Source of the DNA: Theodoxus fluviatilis
Taxonomy: Eukaryota > Mollusca > Gastropoda > Cycloneritida > Neritidae
Assembly: GCA_034096865.1 (NCBI GenBank)
Contig: JAWQFJ010009809.1
Span: forward strand, 191,633 to 255,632
Direction of reading: 5' to 3'
Length of the DNA stretch: 64,000 nucleotides
Shown: piece after piece, positions 37,401 through 49,600 of the stretch
How the letters are laid out: each line of letters opens with the position of its first letter
Numbering within the stretch: position 1 is the stretch's first letter
Program-made: the position numbers and the translations under genes
The notes under the pieces: model-generated
The model's input: the letters and a program-made list of their open reading frames with translations, nothing else
What the model was told of the DNA's origin: nothing
Database searches by the model: none

Positions 37401-40400
37401 ACGCTTCAAAAGAGAAGCCTCTGTCTATCCTTTGCTCTGATTGGTCGCTTAACCTGTGCACAGAGCGTGATCGTGGCCGAATTGATGAACGGAAACAGCC
37501 GAAGCTAGCTTCGTCGGCTGTTCCGGCTGTTGCCAAAACTAGCTTCGGCTCTTTTCGACATAAGGAACGCACGGCGTCTTTAGTATCAATCAACCAAGTG
37601 CAAGAATGCCGAGGAGGGATGCAAAGAAGTTTGCTACGCTGCATAAATTTGGGGAAAAGCCGAAGAAAAAAAGGAAGACAACGGTAGACTTGTCAACAGC
37701 CTCCGGAGCGGAGAATTCGACAGTGATCGCTTCTGTTTTGATCGACACCGCACCACGTGCGAGCGGCGATTCAGCAGCTACCACTCTTGACTTGAGTCAT
37801 TCGAAACTACGTCTGGCGCAGCTGTTTCGAGGTTGCTCGATCGTCTCCTCATCGTCCGCTCAGAAACGAAGACATGGAGTGGGAACCGACTTATGTCCTG
37901 ACTCCGGAGCTCGAGAATCGACAGCGCTTGCTTCTAGTTCTACTTCGACCGAAGATGCACCTCTCGCTAGTAGTGATTCGGCAACCTCCGCACTCACGTT
38001 TATCGAATCTGCTTCTGGCGCAGCTGATGTTGCGAAAGCAATCGCCTCCTCATCGTCAGAATCTGTCCCTACCAGTGCCAAGAAACTTCGTCGATTCGAG
38101 AGCGAGACAAGAGAGCCAGTAGGTGATGACGAGAACAAGCTCGTCTCCGTGTTCCGCTGCCGAGATTGTGACCAGCTGCCGTTAACAGTGACCAAAAATC
38201 AGTCGGCGATGTTTGGATCAGCGAGCAAGCTGAAAGTGTTCTGCTCAGCATGTGGGAACACCATTACGGCGGTCAGGACCTCACCAAAGACAGGTACTCT
38301 GCACAATGGCTATGACATCAACCGTCGTCTCGTCGTTGCTGCCACCTCCATTGGGATTGGGTTCACCCAACTGAGACGATTTTTCGCTCTCATGAACATG
38401 CCCCCACCCATGCATCTGAAGACATGGCAGCTCTACCAGAAGACGCTGCATTCAGGAGTTCATCGGACTGCTGATAGGCACCTTCAGGAGGCAGCTGAAC
38501 AGGTTCGACTGATGTACTTGCAGTTGAAAATTAGTCAGCCAACTCCAGAAGGACGACTAGATATTGCAGTTTTGTTCGATGGGAGCTGGCACAAGCGTGG
38601 GCGAACATCTCACAGTGGCATTGCTGCTGTCATCGAGATCTACAGTGGACTTGTTGTAGACTTTGTGAGATGTCAAGTTTCAGGAGTGACATGAATAAAT
38701 GATGCGGAGGTAACACAACTTCAAATTTTTGGCATGATGTTGACAAGTGTTTGTACTGTACTAGTTGTTGAAAAAACTTCCTGGTGCACTTTTCACAAGG
38801 GAATTTTTTTTTAATAACCAATATTCAGACAGCTGATTTTGTAATGTAGGAAGTAATGTCTGAAAATTTAGAATATAAATTATAGTTTTCAGCACCTTTC
38901 ATAAGCAGATTTTGACATTTGCTCTTGTTGTCTGAATTTGTACTTGAATTGCTAGGAAATGCCTTCTCAGCACTTATAAATAGCATTTAAAAATTTTTTA
39001 TTAAAACAAATAGCGAAAAAGTGAAAATTATGCAATTTTATGCAAATTAGTCAACAAAAATCGCGTCAAAGACAACTTTTGATGACACCAATGAATTCGG
39101 CATGTGTTGTTTTAGTAACTTGGACAGTTTCATTAAGATATTTCTATTATTGTAAGAACTATGCTGAAATAAGTATAGTTTCAGTGATCCGGCCGGTGCC
39201 ATCTCAAATCTTGGAGTCTTAACAAATCTTATTAAATATTTTCGGACCATAACTTTGGTTCTACTCATCTGATTTCAAAAATTTAAATTGCATTGTAATC
39301 AGATCAGTGAGCACTACAATTATATCTATACATTGGAAGAATCATGTTGTAAACTTTAAAAAATGGTCTGGCATAACTAGTGTGTGTGTGTGTGTTTTTT
39401 GTGTGTGGTGTGTGTGTGTGTTGTGTGTGGTGAGTACACGTGTTGTGTGTGTGTTGTGTTTGTGTGTGTGTGTGTGTTGTGTTGTGTGTGTGTGTGTGTG
39501 TGTTGGTGTTATGTGTGTGTTGTGTGTGTGTTTGTTGAATGTGTGTGTGTGTGTGTTGTGTGTGTATGTTGTGTGTGTGTTGTGTGTGTGTTGTGTGTGT
39601 GTGTTGTGTGTGTGTGTTGAGTGTGTGTGTTGTGTGTGTGGTGTGGTGTTGTGTGTGGTGTGTGTGTGGTGTGTGTGTGCTTAACATTTCAACTTGAATA
39701 AACACAGTTTGGGAGATCTAATCATTTGAACTGTGGTTAAGATTGTTTGCATGGCAGCTAGTTTGGATCAGTCGACATCTTCTCAGCACTCAATTTGTAT
39801 TTTTTGTAGTGAACTTGCATATGTGCACGTCCATGATATTGCCTAACACTAGGTGGGACATACCTACTGAAAAATAAACCAAAAGCTATTTACATGTACT
39901 GCTGTTGTCTGGAAGCCTCAGTCTTTCCTGAGTGGGCCTAGTAATTTTTGTACAAAAATGTTTTGTGGTTTTCACACAATTTAAGAAATAAAACATGATC
40001 CGCAAGCCATGATGTAAGTAACATGGTTTTCACCTTGCATTCTTTAAACACTCTTTTAACAATAGTTAGCCAAGAATTTATATGTAGATGTTTGCATTTG
40101 ATGCCAAATAACCTTCTTATTAAGAAAAGAAAATATATATATTTTTTTGATAGAGTAGATCGAGTGATACTTATGAGGAAACCGTAACTTACGCAAAACA
40201 CACATAATGCAGTTTTTACTGTATCAAAATGGAAACAAATTTTACAAAAAAGGTAATGGAAATCAACACCTATGCAGTCCTTGTTCTAGCTTATGAAATG
40301 TATATGCCTGTACTACAGAACACATTTCAAATAATTAAAGAATATTGCGTAAGTTACATGGAATCCAAATCATGAATGCGCACTTCCAGTCATTTTAGAA

Positions 40401-43400
40401 CACAATTTTCTGGAGATGCGCTCTCTTGTATCCTAAGAAAGGGAATATATATTGACACACTAAAGAAAAAAGACCAAATACATGACAAACACAAAATTTT
40501 AGTTGGCACGATTTAATTTTTCGTTTTATTCAAAATAAATTTAGCCGCGCCGCCCAAGCTTCGGCTCCGGCATTACTTCAATGACATCAGCCATGGTAAT
40601 GGTTGAGTCATCTTCAGCCAGGGTGTATGTATAATAACTCTGGCTGGCTTTGTTTCGGAGGAAGGTCACATCTAGCTTCCCCTCGTCCAACATCCTCGTC
40701 ACTACGGCCATGAAGATCTTGCCCTGGTCGCGTCGTCCACTTGCTGGGATGACTAGCACTCTGACAAAGACACCAGGTGCTCTGGTGGAAGAGAGAAAAA
40801 AAGAAAAGAAAACGCATTTTTAATATATAGAAAAGAAACAGAAAAAGAATGTCAAGATTAGAAAAATGGGTAGATTGAACATAAATTTATAATTTATGCA
40901 ATAGAATATCTGGATTACATAATTCTGCTTCAGTGGAAATAGCTATCACATAGTCCTGAATTTGAACAGATTTAGGTTACCAAAAAACAGCAGCAAAAGA
41001 ACTTACAACTTGTTCAGCAGGGCACCTGCGACATCTTGGGCTTGGTCTGCGGCACGAGGGGCAGCTGGGTCCAAGTCCACAGCCGGTGCATTGGCCTACA
41101 AACAAAACAAACAGTTATTTGTAACATCTTTGCAAGACATACATGTGGTACATTGATCCACTTTATGCTTTTTTATCTAAATAAGCTGATTAGTGCACTG
41201 CTGGTCATCGTAAAGATGGATCTACAAAAGCTACAGAGAGAATTTTCATACATTCCCTTCTGCACTCTGGCATCGACAGGGTGAGTTCGCAGTTAGCTGG
41301 GGCTTTCTCACCAACTGGAGCTTGTGTCTTGAAACAAAATAATTCCCAGTGTGAAACCTTTCCCACAGTCTGGCACTAACTAACAGGAGCTGGAGTGGGA
41401 GTGTCATGTGGAACTCTGGCCCTGATAGCAATGTCAGCTTGAGTAATGAATGGATCCCTCCGTGGCGATTGACTACTTAAGTAAGCGAGAAACGAAAACA
41501 GCAATGCCAATGGCACTGACCATGTGCTTCGTTTCTTTGTTACCAACATGGCGATCACATACATTCATCATTATAAAAGGCATTATTATCATATCTGGCA
41601 TAATGAAACATGAATTCAGTTATATGAAATCAAACGTGATGTGATCCTGACCAAATTAATTGATACGATAATCTCCTTCGCGGCGATCGAGTTTCGTAAG
41701 TAAGAGAGGAACTAAAACTGCAATGGCGCCGAGCAGTGTTTGGTTTCTTTGTAACCAGCGTGGCGATCACATGCGTATATCATTATAAAAGGTATTATTT
41801 TTATATCTAGCATGAGGGAACATCAATTTAATTCTATGAAAACAAACATGATGTGATTCTGACCAAATCAATCGATGTGATAAGCTCCTCCGCGACGATT
41901 GAGTTTCGAAAGTAACACCAGAAACCAAAACCAGAATGGCGTTGATCAGGATAGAGAAAGCACGGCCAGAGAAAAACTAGTCATGAAGTATTTATTCATG
42001 ACCCATGAACGAAACTATTGAATTGTATTAATAAAAAAACTAATGTAGAATGCTTTACTTACCCAAATTGGATGAAGATGGTCGATCGAACGGATCAAAC
42101 GAACTGAAAGCTTCGCACATGTGTAGCAAAATGACGTACGTTACAGAAGGAAATGAAGGAAACGAAGCCTTCTCATTGGTCAAAAATCGCCTTCCATAAA
42201 CGTGTTCATTGACTGCAGGATGACAAAAGCTTCCTTTGTAGCCGTTTCGAGTGCGGAAAAATATAGCAACACGTTTGGTACCTTCCGTAAGTAACGCATG
42301 GAAACGACCGACGCTGACAATCAAAATAGTCCCAAGAAATTGGTTAATACCAAAAGAAGAATAAAACTATGCAGTTGTATGAGTAAACTAATAAAAGGAA
42401 AAGTAATTTGAACCTTCTCTTCAACACATTTATGTACACATCTTTGGTTTCAATTTTTTTCCTCTGAGCAAGGGTGGTGGAAACGAGAGTAACGAACGCA
42501 TAGGTCTTTTTTATTTCGGTAGAACTACCTCTGTTTTTATTTTGTGGCGACTTTCCACTGAAATATGACTAAATTAATAATTGAACTTGAATTATTTCAC
42601 ACAATCTATACTTTGTAAGGTGAATTTGCACAAGATAACAAGCATTCAAAAGTGGCGTCGCAAAATGTCCCGTTTTTCGGCACCATTTTTCCGCTTTGTA
42701 CGAGTTTAATTATTTTTTTGTGAATCTCTGCAAAGCAAAACTATAAAAACTATTGGTCATAACATTACAAAAACATTTAAAGAACCCATATAAATTTGAA
42801 ATATATGCATGCTGACTGTGTTAGATAGTTTTATTCAAGTGTCTTTACCCAGACCCCCAGTTTTTGATAGTGTTAGGCAATATCGTGGACGTGCACATAT
42901 CCTAAAGTATGTGAAAAGAGCTAGAGAGCACTCGGATAACTGATGAACTAACCAACCGATAAACAACCTCCTAGGTGTAGGTAATTTTTTTAATTTACCT
43001 CATGTTGCCAATTGGACTTCAACAACTCCAGAACCTTTAGCTGCCTAGTGGTGCATCTAGATTTTAAACCAAACACTGCCTGTGACCTTGATGTAAGAGT
43101 TGGTTCAAACAAGGTATTCTTTTAAAGTTGCTGTATTCATAGACAAATATGGATTAACAGCACACATTTTTGGCTAAAAACCTTTTTTCAGGTGCACAAG
43201 TAGAAATTAAATTACAAACACAATGAGAGATTCAAATTAAATGACAAAAAGTGTTCCAGAAGGAAGATGATGATTAACAAAAACTAATGAATGCAACACA
43301 CGATAAAACTGAGGACCAGCTTGCATATTCTGTCTGAAAAGTGTTCAGCAAGTTGAGAGTATGTAAAGGATAAAGACCTCAAGTACTGCATCTAGCACAG

Positions 43401-46400
43401 AAGCGATGTGATTCATAGTTCTGTGATCATTTGGTTACAAGTGAACAGCCACTATCGTAAAGAGCCTGATTACATCCTAAAGACTGAATATCTCAGTTTA
43501 GCTGACATGTGAACATCACTTCAAATTGGGTTTAAGGAAAGATTACACCTGACTCTCTGTATGGGCTGGTCTCCCTATGTTTATTGGAGATGGGGATGGG
43601 GTTTGTAGAGGAAGAAACTTTAATGAGTTAAACTGTCTCCGTTTAATGAAGTGTATGAATGTTCACATCTTGTCCTTCTCAGGTGATTTTATAGACACTA
43701 TCCACAAGAAATGGAGAGGGAATTACAAGCTCTTGGAGTCTCATCATGGCTACATCCAGTGGTAAGAGTGAAGTGACACTATGATATATCCATTCTTGCA
43801 GCCACATCAATGCCAGCTGTAGCATTAGCAAAAGCAGAATGGTGCACCGATTGCTTTGTCTGTCATGTAAAATGCCATCACATACTTGCAATACTTGTCA
43901 TCGCATCATTTTCTTTGGTATGTAAACTGGGTAACTCGTTGCAATCCTTTTTTTGCAGTTCTGTCTGCCATACAGTAAGATTAGAGTTTCTGTTGATGTT
44001 CATGAAGTTGGTTGTTGTCACACATACATGTCCATGGTTGCCCCATTTTGAGGCATCGGTTGTTGTCAGATTGTTATTGTATTTTAATGCTCTCTTGTTG
44101 AGAAGAATACTTTAAGAATTGCGGAAACCATTCCTCTTTTTTTTCATTTGGAAGAGCAAATTATCTTCAGAGTAATCACACCAGTTTATGCAAATGTATG
44201 AGGTCTGTCCAGAAAGTATCCAGTCATATATAATTTGAAAATATATGATTTATCTAGGACAGTCTTTAGTCCCCTTTAAAGTAACCCCCTGGGACCTCTT
44301 AAACTTCTCCCAGCATCCCTTCCATTTGCCAATACAGTCTGCAAAGTCCTCTTTTGGGATTTCTATCAGCAACCTCGTCAAGTTCACCTTAATCTTGTCC
44401 ACACTCTGAAATCTCATCCCTTTCAGTGGCTATTTTAGCTTTGGGTAAAAGCCAGAAATCACAGGCTACCGGTATCGACCGGTAGATACCACGCCGGAAC
44501 GCTGTTGCGCCTGTATAACAAAATACAGGGAAAGGAAGAAAGTCACCATCACAAATATGCGCTGTGGCACGCATTTCGACCTGCGATTATTACCCAGCCT
44601 ATGCGAGACGTTACAAGAAGTTAGGCTGATATTGTACTTTTCTTTTTTAAAAGATAACTGCCCTGAAATAATTACCAGGCAAGATGTGAGCAAACATTTC
44701 CACAACAGATGGCAAAACAATTTCAAGGGAAGCAACTCTTGTATCTTACATTAGCCCTTAGTTTGTTGTGTAACCTCCCTTGAAGTGAGCATCAAAATAT
44801 TCTTGCGTAAGCACCAAGTCAGCACTGTCATTTTGACATAAATTTCAATTCGAGCGATGCCAAGCCTTCATGCACAGCTACAGCTTAATGTATTTTATCA
44901 GCTTCCACAAGGAATGAGCAGTCTGCAGCTCCTGGTTTACTCATTTGGTTGAGAAGCATAATCCGCGACTATGAGAAGGCATCGCGGAAGCCATCTTGGC
45001 TACCGGTCGGTCATAACGAGTCGTTCAAGAGTGCACATTGGGGGCTTGGCTACCGGTCGGCGAACGGTAGGTCGTCTTGAATGCAGGGCAGATGTGGGCC
45101 TAAAGGAGGGCTGAGAGACCTGGTTGAAGCCATGTTCTGGGAAAAAACAAACTGTACAAGACAAAGGGCGCGTTTGTTGGGTGTAGAATCTTTAGAGAAT
45201 CTCTAGGGCTAGGCGTTGGCTACGTTTCTAGCTCATTAGCCATAGGTGTGTCTTGCTTGCCCTCGACTAGCCATCGAAGCAAGCTACTTGCCTAACGAAC
45301 GCACCCAAAGAATGGTCAGCACCTACTGGCTTGGCTATTGTGAATGAAACGATCACACAGTACCTACAATCAGTGGTGTCTGCCAGCCAAACAAGTAGTA
45401 CAAGGGAAGTGGCTGGTCATGCATACAAAGTACAATCCCTTCTGAGTGTCTGCCAAGTTTCATCTAAGCTCTGAGTCCAGTTTTCAAGATATTCACAATG
45501 GCTGGACACTTTCTGGATAGACCTTGTATACAAGTATTTACCAGGAAGATGATACTTTCATAGATGGGATTTTTCACCTGTGAATTTTGTAATTGTACTG
45601 GTTTTTGCATTTTTAAACAGCGCATTGACTTCTTTTTTTTAAAATCACTGTTCAGAAAAGTGAAATACATATAGATCATAATTGAACATAAACAGTATAA
45701 CCCGTGTGGCCCTGTACTTCAACATGGTGTTTAGTAGCCAAATTGTGAGTGTTGTATTTACAGCAAGTTTGGCAAAGGAGACCATTCATTGAAGGTCATA
45801 CTGACAGGGATGTAATCAGTAATGATCATAAGAGTGATTATACCTTCACGGTGATGGTGTTGTTTTACTGTTATATCACCTGATTATTTTGTAAAGAGCA
45901 CTTTTATCGTGCTTGATGAAATTTGCAAACTTAGTTACTCAGTGTTCTCTATAATAGGCTGTTGAATGACATCCATATACTTTGTATATATTTTTTCAAC
46001 AATTCAGAAAGGAAAAAACATGCACATAGCTCAGAAAAAGCCATCAGTACAAAAGCAGTCAATCAAGGAGTCTGTATACTTTTCTTCTTACAGGTTGTTC
46101 CCCATACGTGAGCTAGGAATGAACTATCTTGCCCAGGAGCTCCAACTTCATGAGGCTAAGGTGAGATCACTGGAATTTCATAAACTCTGCTATGCTACAT
46201 GCATTTGCTGAGATAACCTTGGCTGAATCACTGGGAAGAGGCTGGACAATGTCCAGTTGTGATCTTTGCTGTCCCTTTCCTGAAAGGAATGTAGTTGTTT
46301 GTTTTGCACTTGAGCTGATCTGGCAGAAATGCAGAGGCTGCTGTCATACCTGAGAGGAATGTGAAGGGTGTGAGTGTCTGTGAGTTACATTGGAGTGTAA

Positions 46401-46563
46401 ACACCGGGGACAACTTTCCATATTCTCTGAAGGAAATAGTTGCTCAAGTAATCCTTTAGATTGAAATACCACTCTGAATCCTTACCACAGTAGGAGCGGC
46501 ATATGCTGTGAGGACCTGACTTGGCCCAGCCTGCTAGTCACAACATATGAGTGATGTGTGTGT

Positions 46564-46619
<56 letters not shown>

Positions 46620-49600
46620 AGGTCATGAAATGCAATTGGCTTTATTTCTTTTTTAAATTCAGCATGCACATTTTCTTAAATCAATGACATGAATTTGTTC
46701 TTTGTTCAATTTGAGTCCTGTATAGGTTTTGCTATATTTTGTTGGATGGTTAGAAGGGCATGTGCAAAAGATAAGAGTAGGTGTCTTGTCCTTGAAATAT
46801 AGCCTTTTTGACTCACATGCAAAGCAAAAGTGAGTCTATGTACTCACCCATTTCGTCCGTCCGGGCGTCTGTAAAAAAACGTTGGATTTTTCTCAGAGAC
46901 TATTAAGTCTATCAACACCCAATTTGGCATGATGGTGTAGGATGACAAGGCGTACAAAAACATACATAGTGACTTGACCTTGCTTCAAGGTCAAGGTAAC
47001 AGGGGCCGTAAATGTTTAAAAAAAACAGCCATTTTGCACATTTTCCCAATTTTCTCTGAAGTTTTTGAGATTGGATACCTGACCTATATATGGTATATAG
47101 GGCAAAGTAAGCCCTATCTTTTGATTCCAGTTTGGTTGACCTTGCTTCAAGGTCAAGGTCACAGGAGCTCTTCAAAGTTGGATTGTATACATATTTTGAA
47201 GTGACCTTGACCCTGAACTATGGAAGATAACTTTTTCAAACTTAATAATTATGTGGGGCACATGTTATACTTTCATCATGAGACACATTTGGCCACATAT
47301 CAAGGTCAAGGTCACTTTGACCCTTATGAGATGGGACCAAAATGGGGTAGTGAACCACTAAAAGTGACCATATCTCATGGTAGAAAGTGCCAATAAGCAC
47401 CATTGTGCTTCCTATGTCTTGAATTAACAGCTTTGTGTTGCATGACCTTGGATGACCTTGACTCTGGGTCAAGGCCACATGTATTTTGGTAGGAAAAATG
47501 TGTAAAGCATTTCTTAGTGTATGATGTCATTGCTAGGTTTAGTTGTTTGACATTGAAGGTCACCTGAAGGTCAAGGTCATGTAAAGGTCAAGGTCAAGCA
47601 TGTGAGTCGTATGGGCTTTGCCCTTCTTGTTGAAGTAGTGCTGACAGACCAAACAATGATGCCAGGGTAAGCATTCATTGTATTTAGGAGTGTGGCTTTG
47701 TGCCAGGGTAAGCATTCATTGTATTTAGGAGTGTGGCTTTGTGCCAGGGTAAGCATTCATTGTATTTAGGAGTGTGGCTTTGTGCCAGGGTAAGCATTCA
47801 TTGTATTTAGGAGTGTGGCTTTGTGCCAGGGTAAGCATTCATTGTATTTAGGAGTGTGGCTTTGTGCCAGGGTAAGGATTCATTGTATTTAGGAGTGTGG
47901 ATTTGTGCCAGGGTAAGCATTCATGGTATTTAGGAGTGTGGATTTGTGCCAGGGTAAGGATTCATTGTATTTAGGAGTGTGGCTTTGTGCCAGGGTAAGG
48001 ATTCATTGTATTTAGGAGTGTGGCTTTGTGCCAGGGTAAGGATTCATTGTATTTAGGAGTGTGGCTTTGTGCCAGGGTAAGGATTCATTGTATTTAGGAG
48101 TGTGGATTTGTGCCAGGGTAAGCATTCATTGTATTTAGGAGTGTGGCTTTGTGCCAGGGTAAGGATTCATTGTATTTAGGAGTGTGGCTTTGTGCCAGGG
48201 TAAGCATTCATTGTATTTAGGAGTGTGGCTTTGTGCCAGGGTAAGGACTCATTGTATTTAGGAGTGTGGCTTTGTGCCAGGGTAAGGATTCATGGTATTT
48301 AGGAGTGTGGCTTTGTGCCAGGGTAAGGACTCATTGTATTTAGGAGTGTGGCTTTGTGCCAGGGTAAGCATTCATTGTATTTAGGAGTGTGGCTTTGTGC
48401 CAGGGTAAGCATTCATTGTATTTAGGAGTGTGGCTTTGTGCCAGGGTAAGGATTCATTGTATTTAGGAGTGTGGATTTGTGCCAGGGTAAGGATTCATTG
48501 TATTTAGGAGTGTGGATTTGTGCCAGGGTAAGGACTCATTGTATTTAGGAGTGTGGCTTTGTGCCAGGGTAAGGATTCATTGTATTTAGGAGTGTGGCTT
48601 TGTGCCAGGGTAAGGATTCATGGTATTTAGGAGTGTGGATTTGTGCCAGGGTAAGGATTCATTGTATTTAGGAGTGTGGCTTTGTGCCAGGGTAAGCATT
48701 CATTGTATTTAGGAGTGTGGCTTTGTGCCAGGGTAAGGACTCATTGTATTTAGGAGTGTGGCTTTGTGCCAGGGTAAGCATTCATTGTATTTAGGAGTGT
48801 GGCTTTGTGCCAGGGTAAGGATTCATTGTATTTAGGAGTGTGGCTTTGTGCCAGGGTAAGCATTCATTGTATTTAGGAGTGTGGATTTGTGCCAGGGTAA
48901 GCATTCATTGTATTTAGGAGTGTGGCTTTGTGCCAGGGTAAGGATTCATTGTATTTAGGAGTGTGGCTTTGTGCCAGGGTAAGGATTCATGGTATTTAGG
49001 AGTGTGGATTTGTGCCAGGGTAAGGATTCATTGTATTTAGGAGTGTGGCTTTGTGCCAGGGTAAGCATTCATTGTATTTAGGAGTGTGGCTTTGTGCCAG
49101 GGTAAGGACTCATTGTATTTAGGAGTGTGGCTTTGTGCCAGGGTAAGGATTCATTGTATTTAGGAGTGTGGATTTGTGCCAGGGTAAGCATTCATTGTAT
49201 TTAGGAGTGTGGCTTTGTGCCAGGGTAAGGATTCATTGTATTTAGGAGTGTGGCTTTGTGCCAGGGTAAGCATTCATTGTATTTAGGAGTGTGGATTTGT
49301 GCCAGGGTAAGCATTCATTGTATTTAGGAGTGTGGCTTTGTGCCAGGGTAAGGATTCATGGTATTTAGGAGTGTGGCTTTGTGCCAGGGTAAGCATTCAT
49401 TGTATTTAGGAGTGTGGCTTTGTGCCAGGGTAAGCATTCATTGTATTTAGGAGTGTGGCTTTGTGCCAGGGTAAGGATTCATTGTATTTAGGAGTGTGGC
49501 TTTGTGCCAGGGTAAGGATTCATTGTATTTAGGAGTGTGGATTTGTGCCAGGGTAAGGATTCATTGTATTTTGGAGTGGGGATTTGTGCCAGGGTAAGGA

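Larger units (their letters stand above)
39819..42900. mobile_element. 3.1-kb transposon-like element with 33-bp inverted repeats
   Basis: The segment 39819-39851 is the inverted copy of 42868-42900 with one mismatch in 33 bp (core GTGCACGTCCA..GATATTGCC). Between them lie a minus-strand spliced gene (40541-41095 and probably more) and about 2.3 copies of a 215-bp tandem repeat at 41455-41950. I could not see a clear target duplication outside the repeats. Confidence 0.65.

Noticed and set aside
37606..41095. One transposon containing both the Mutator-like frame and the minus-strand gene
   Set aside because: The 33-bp inverted repeats enclose only the minus-strand gene, and I found no matching outer ends that include 37606.
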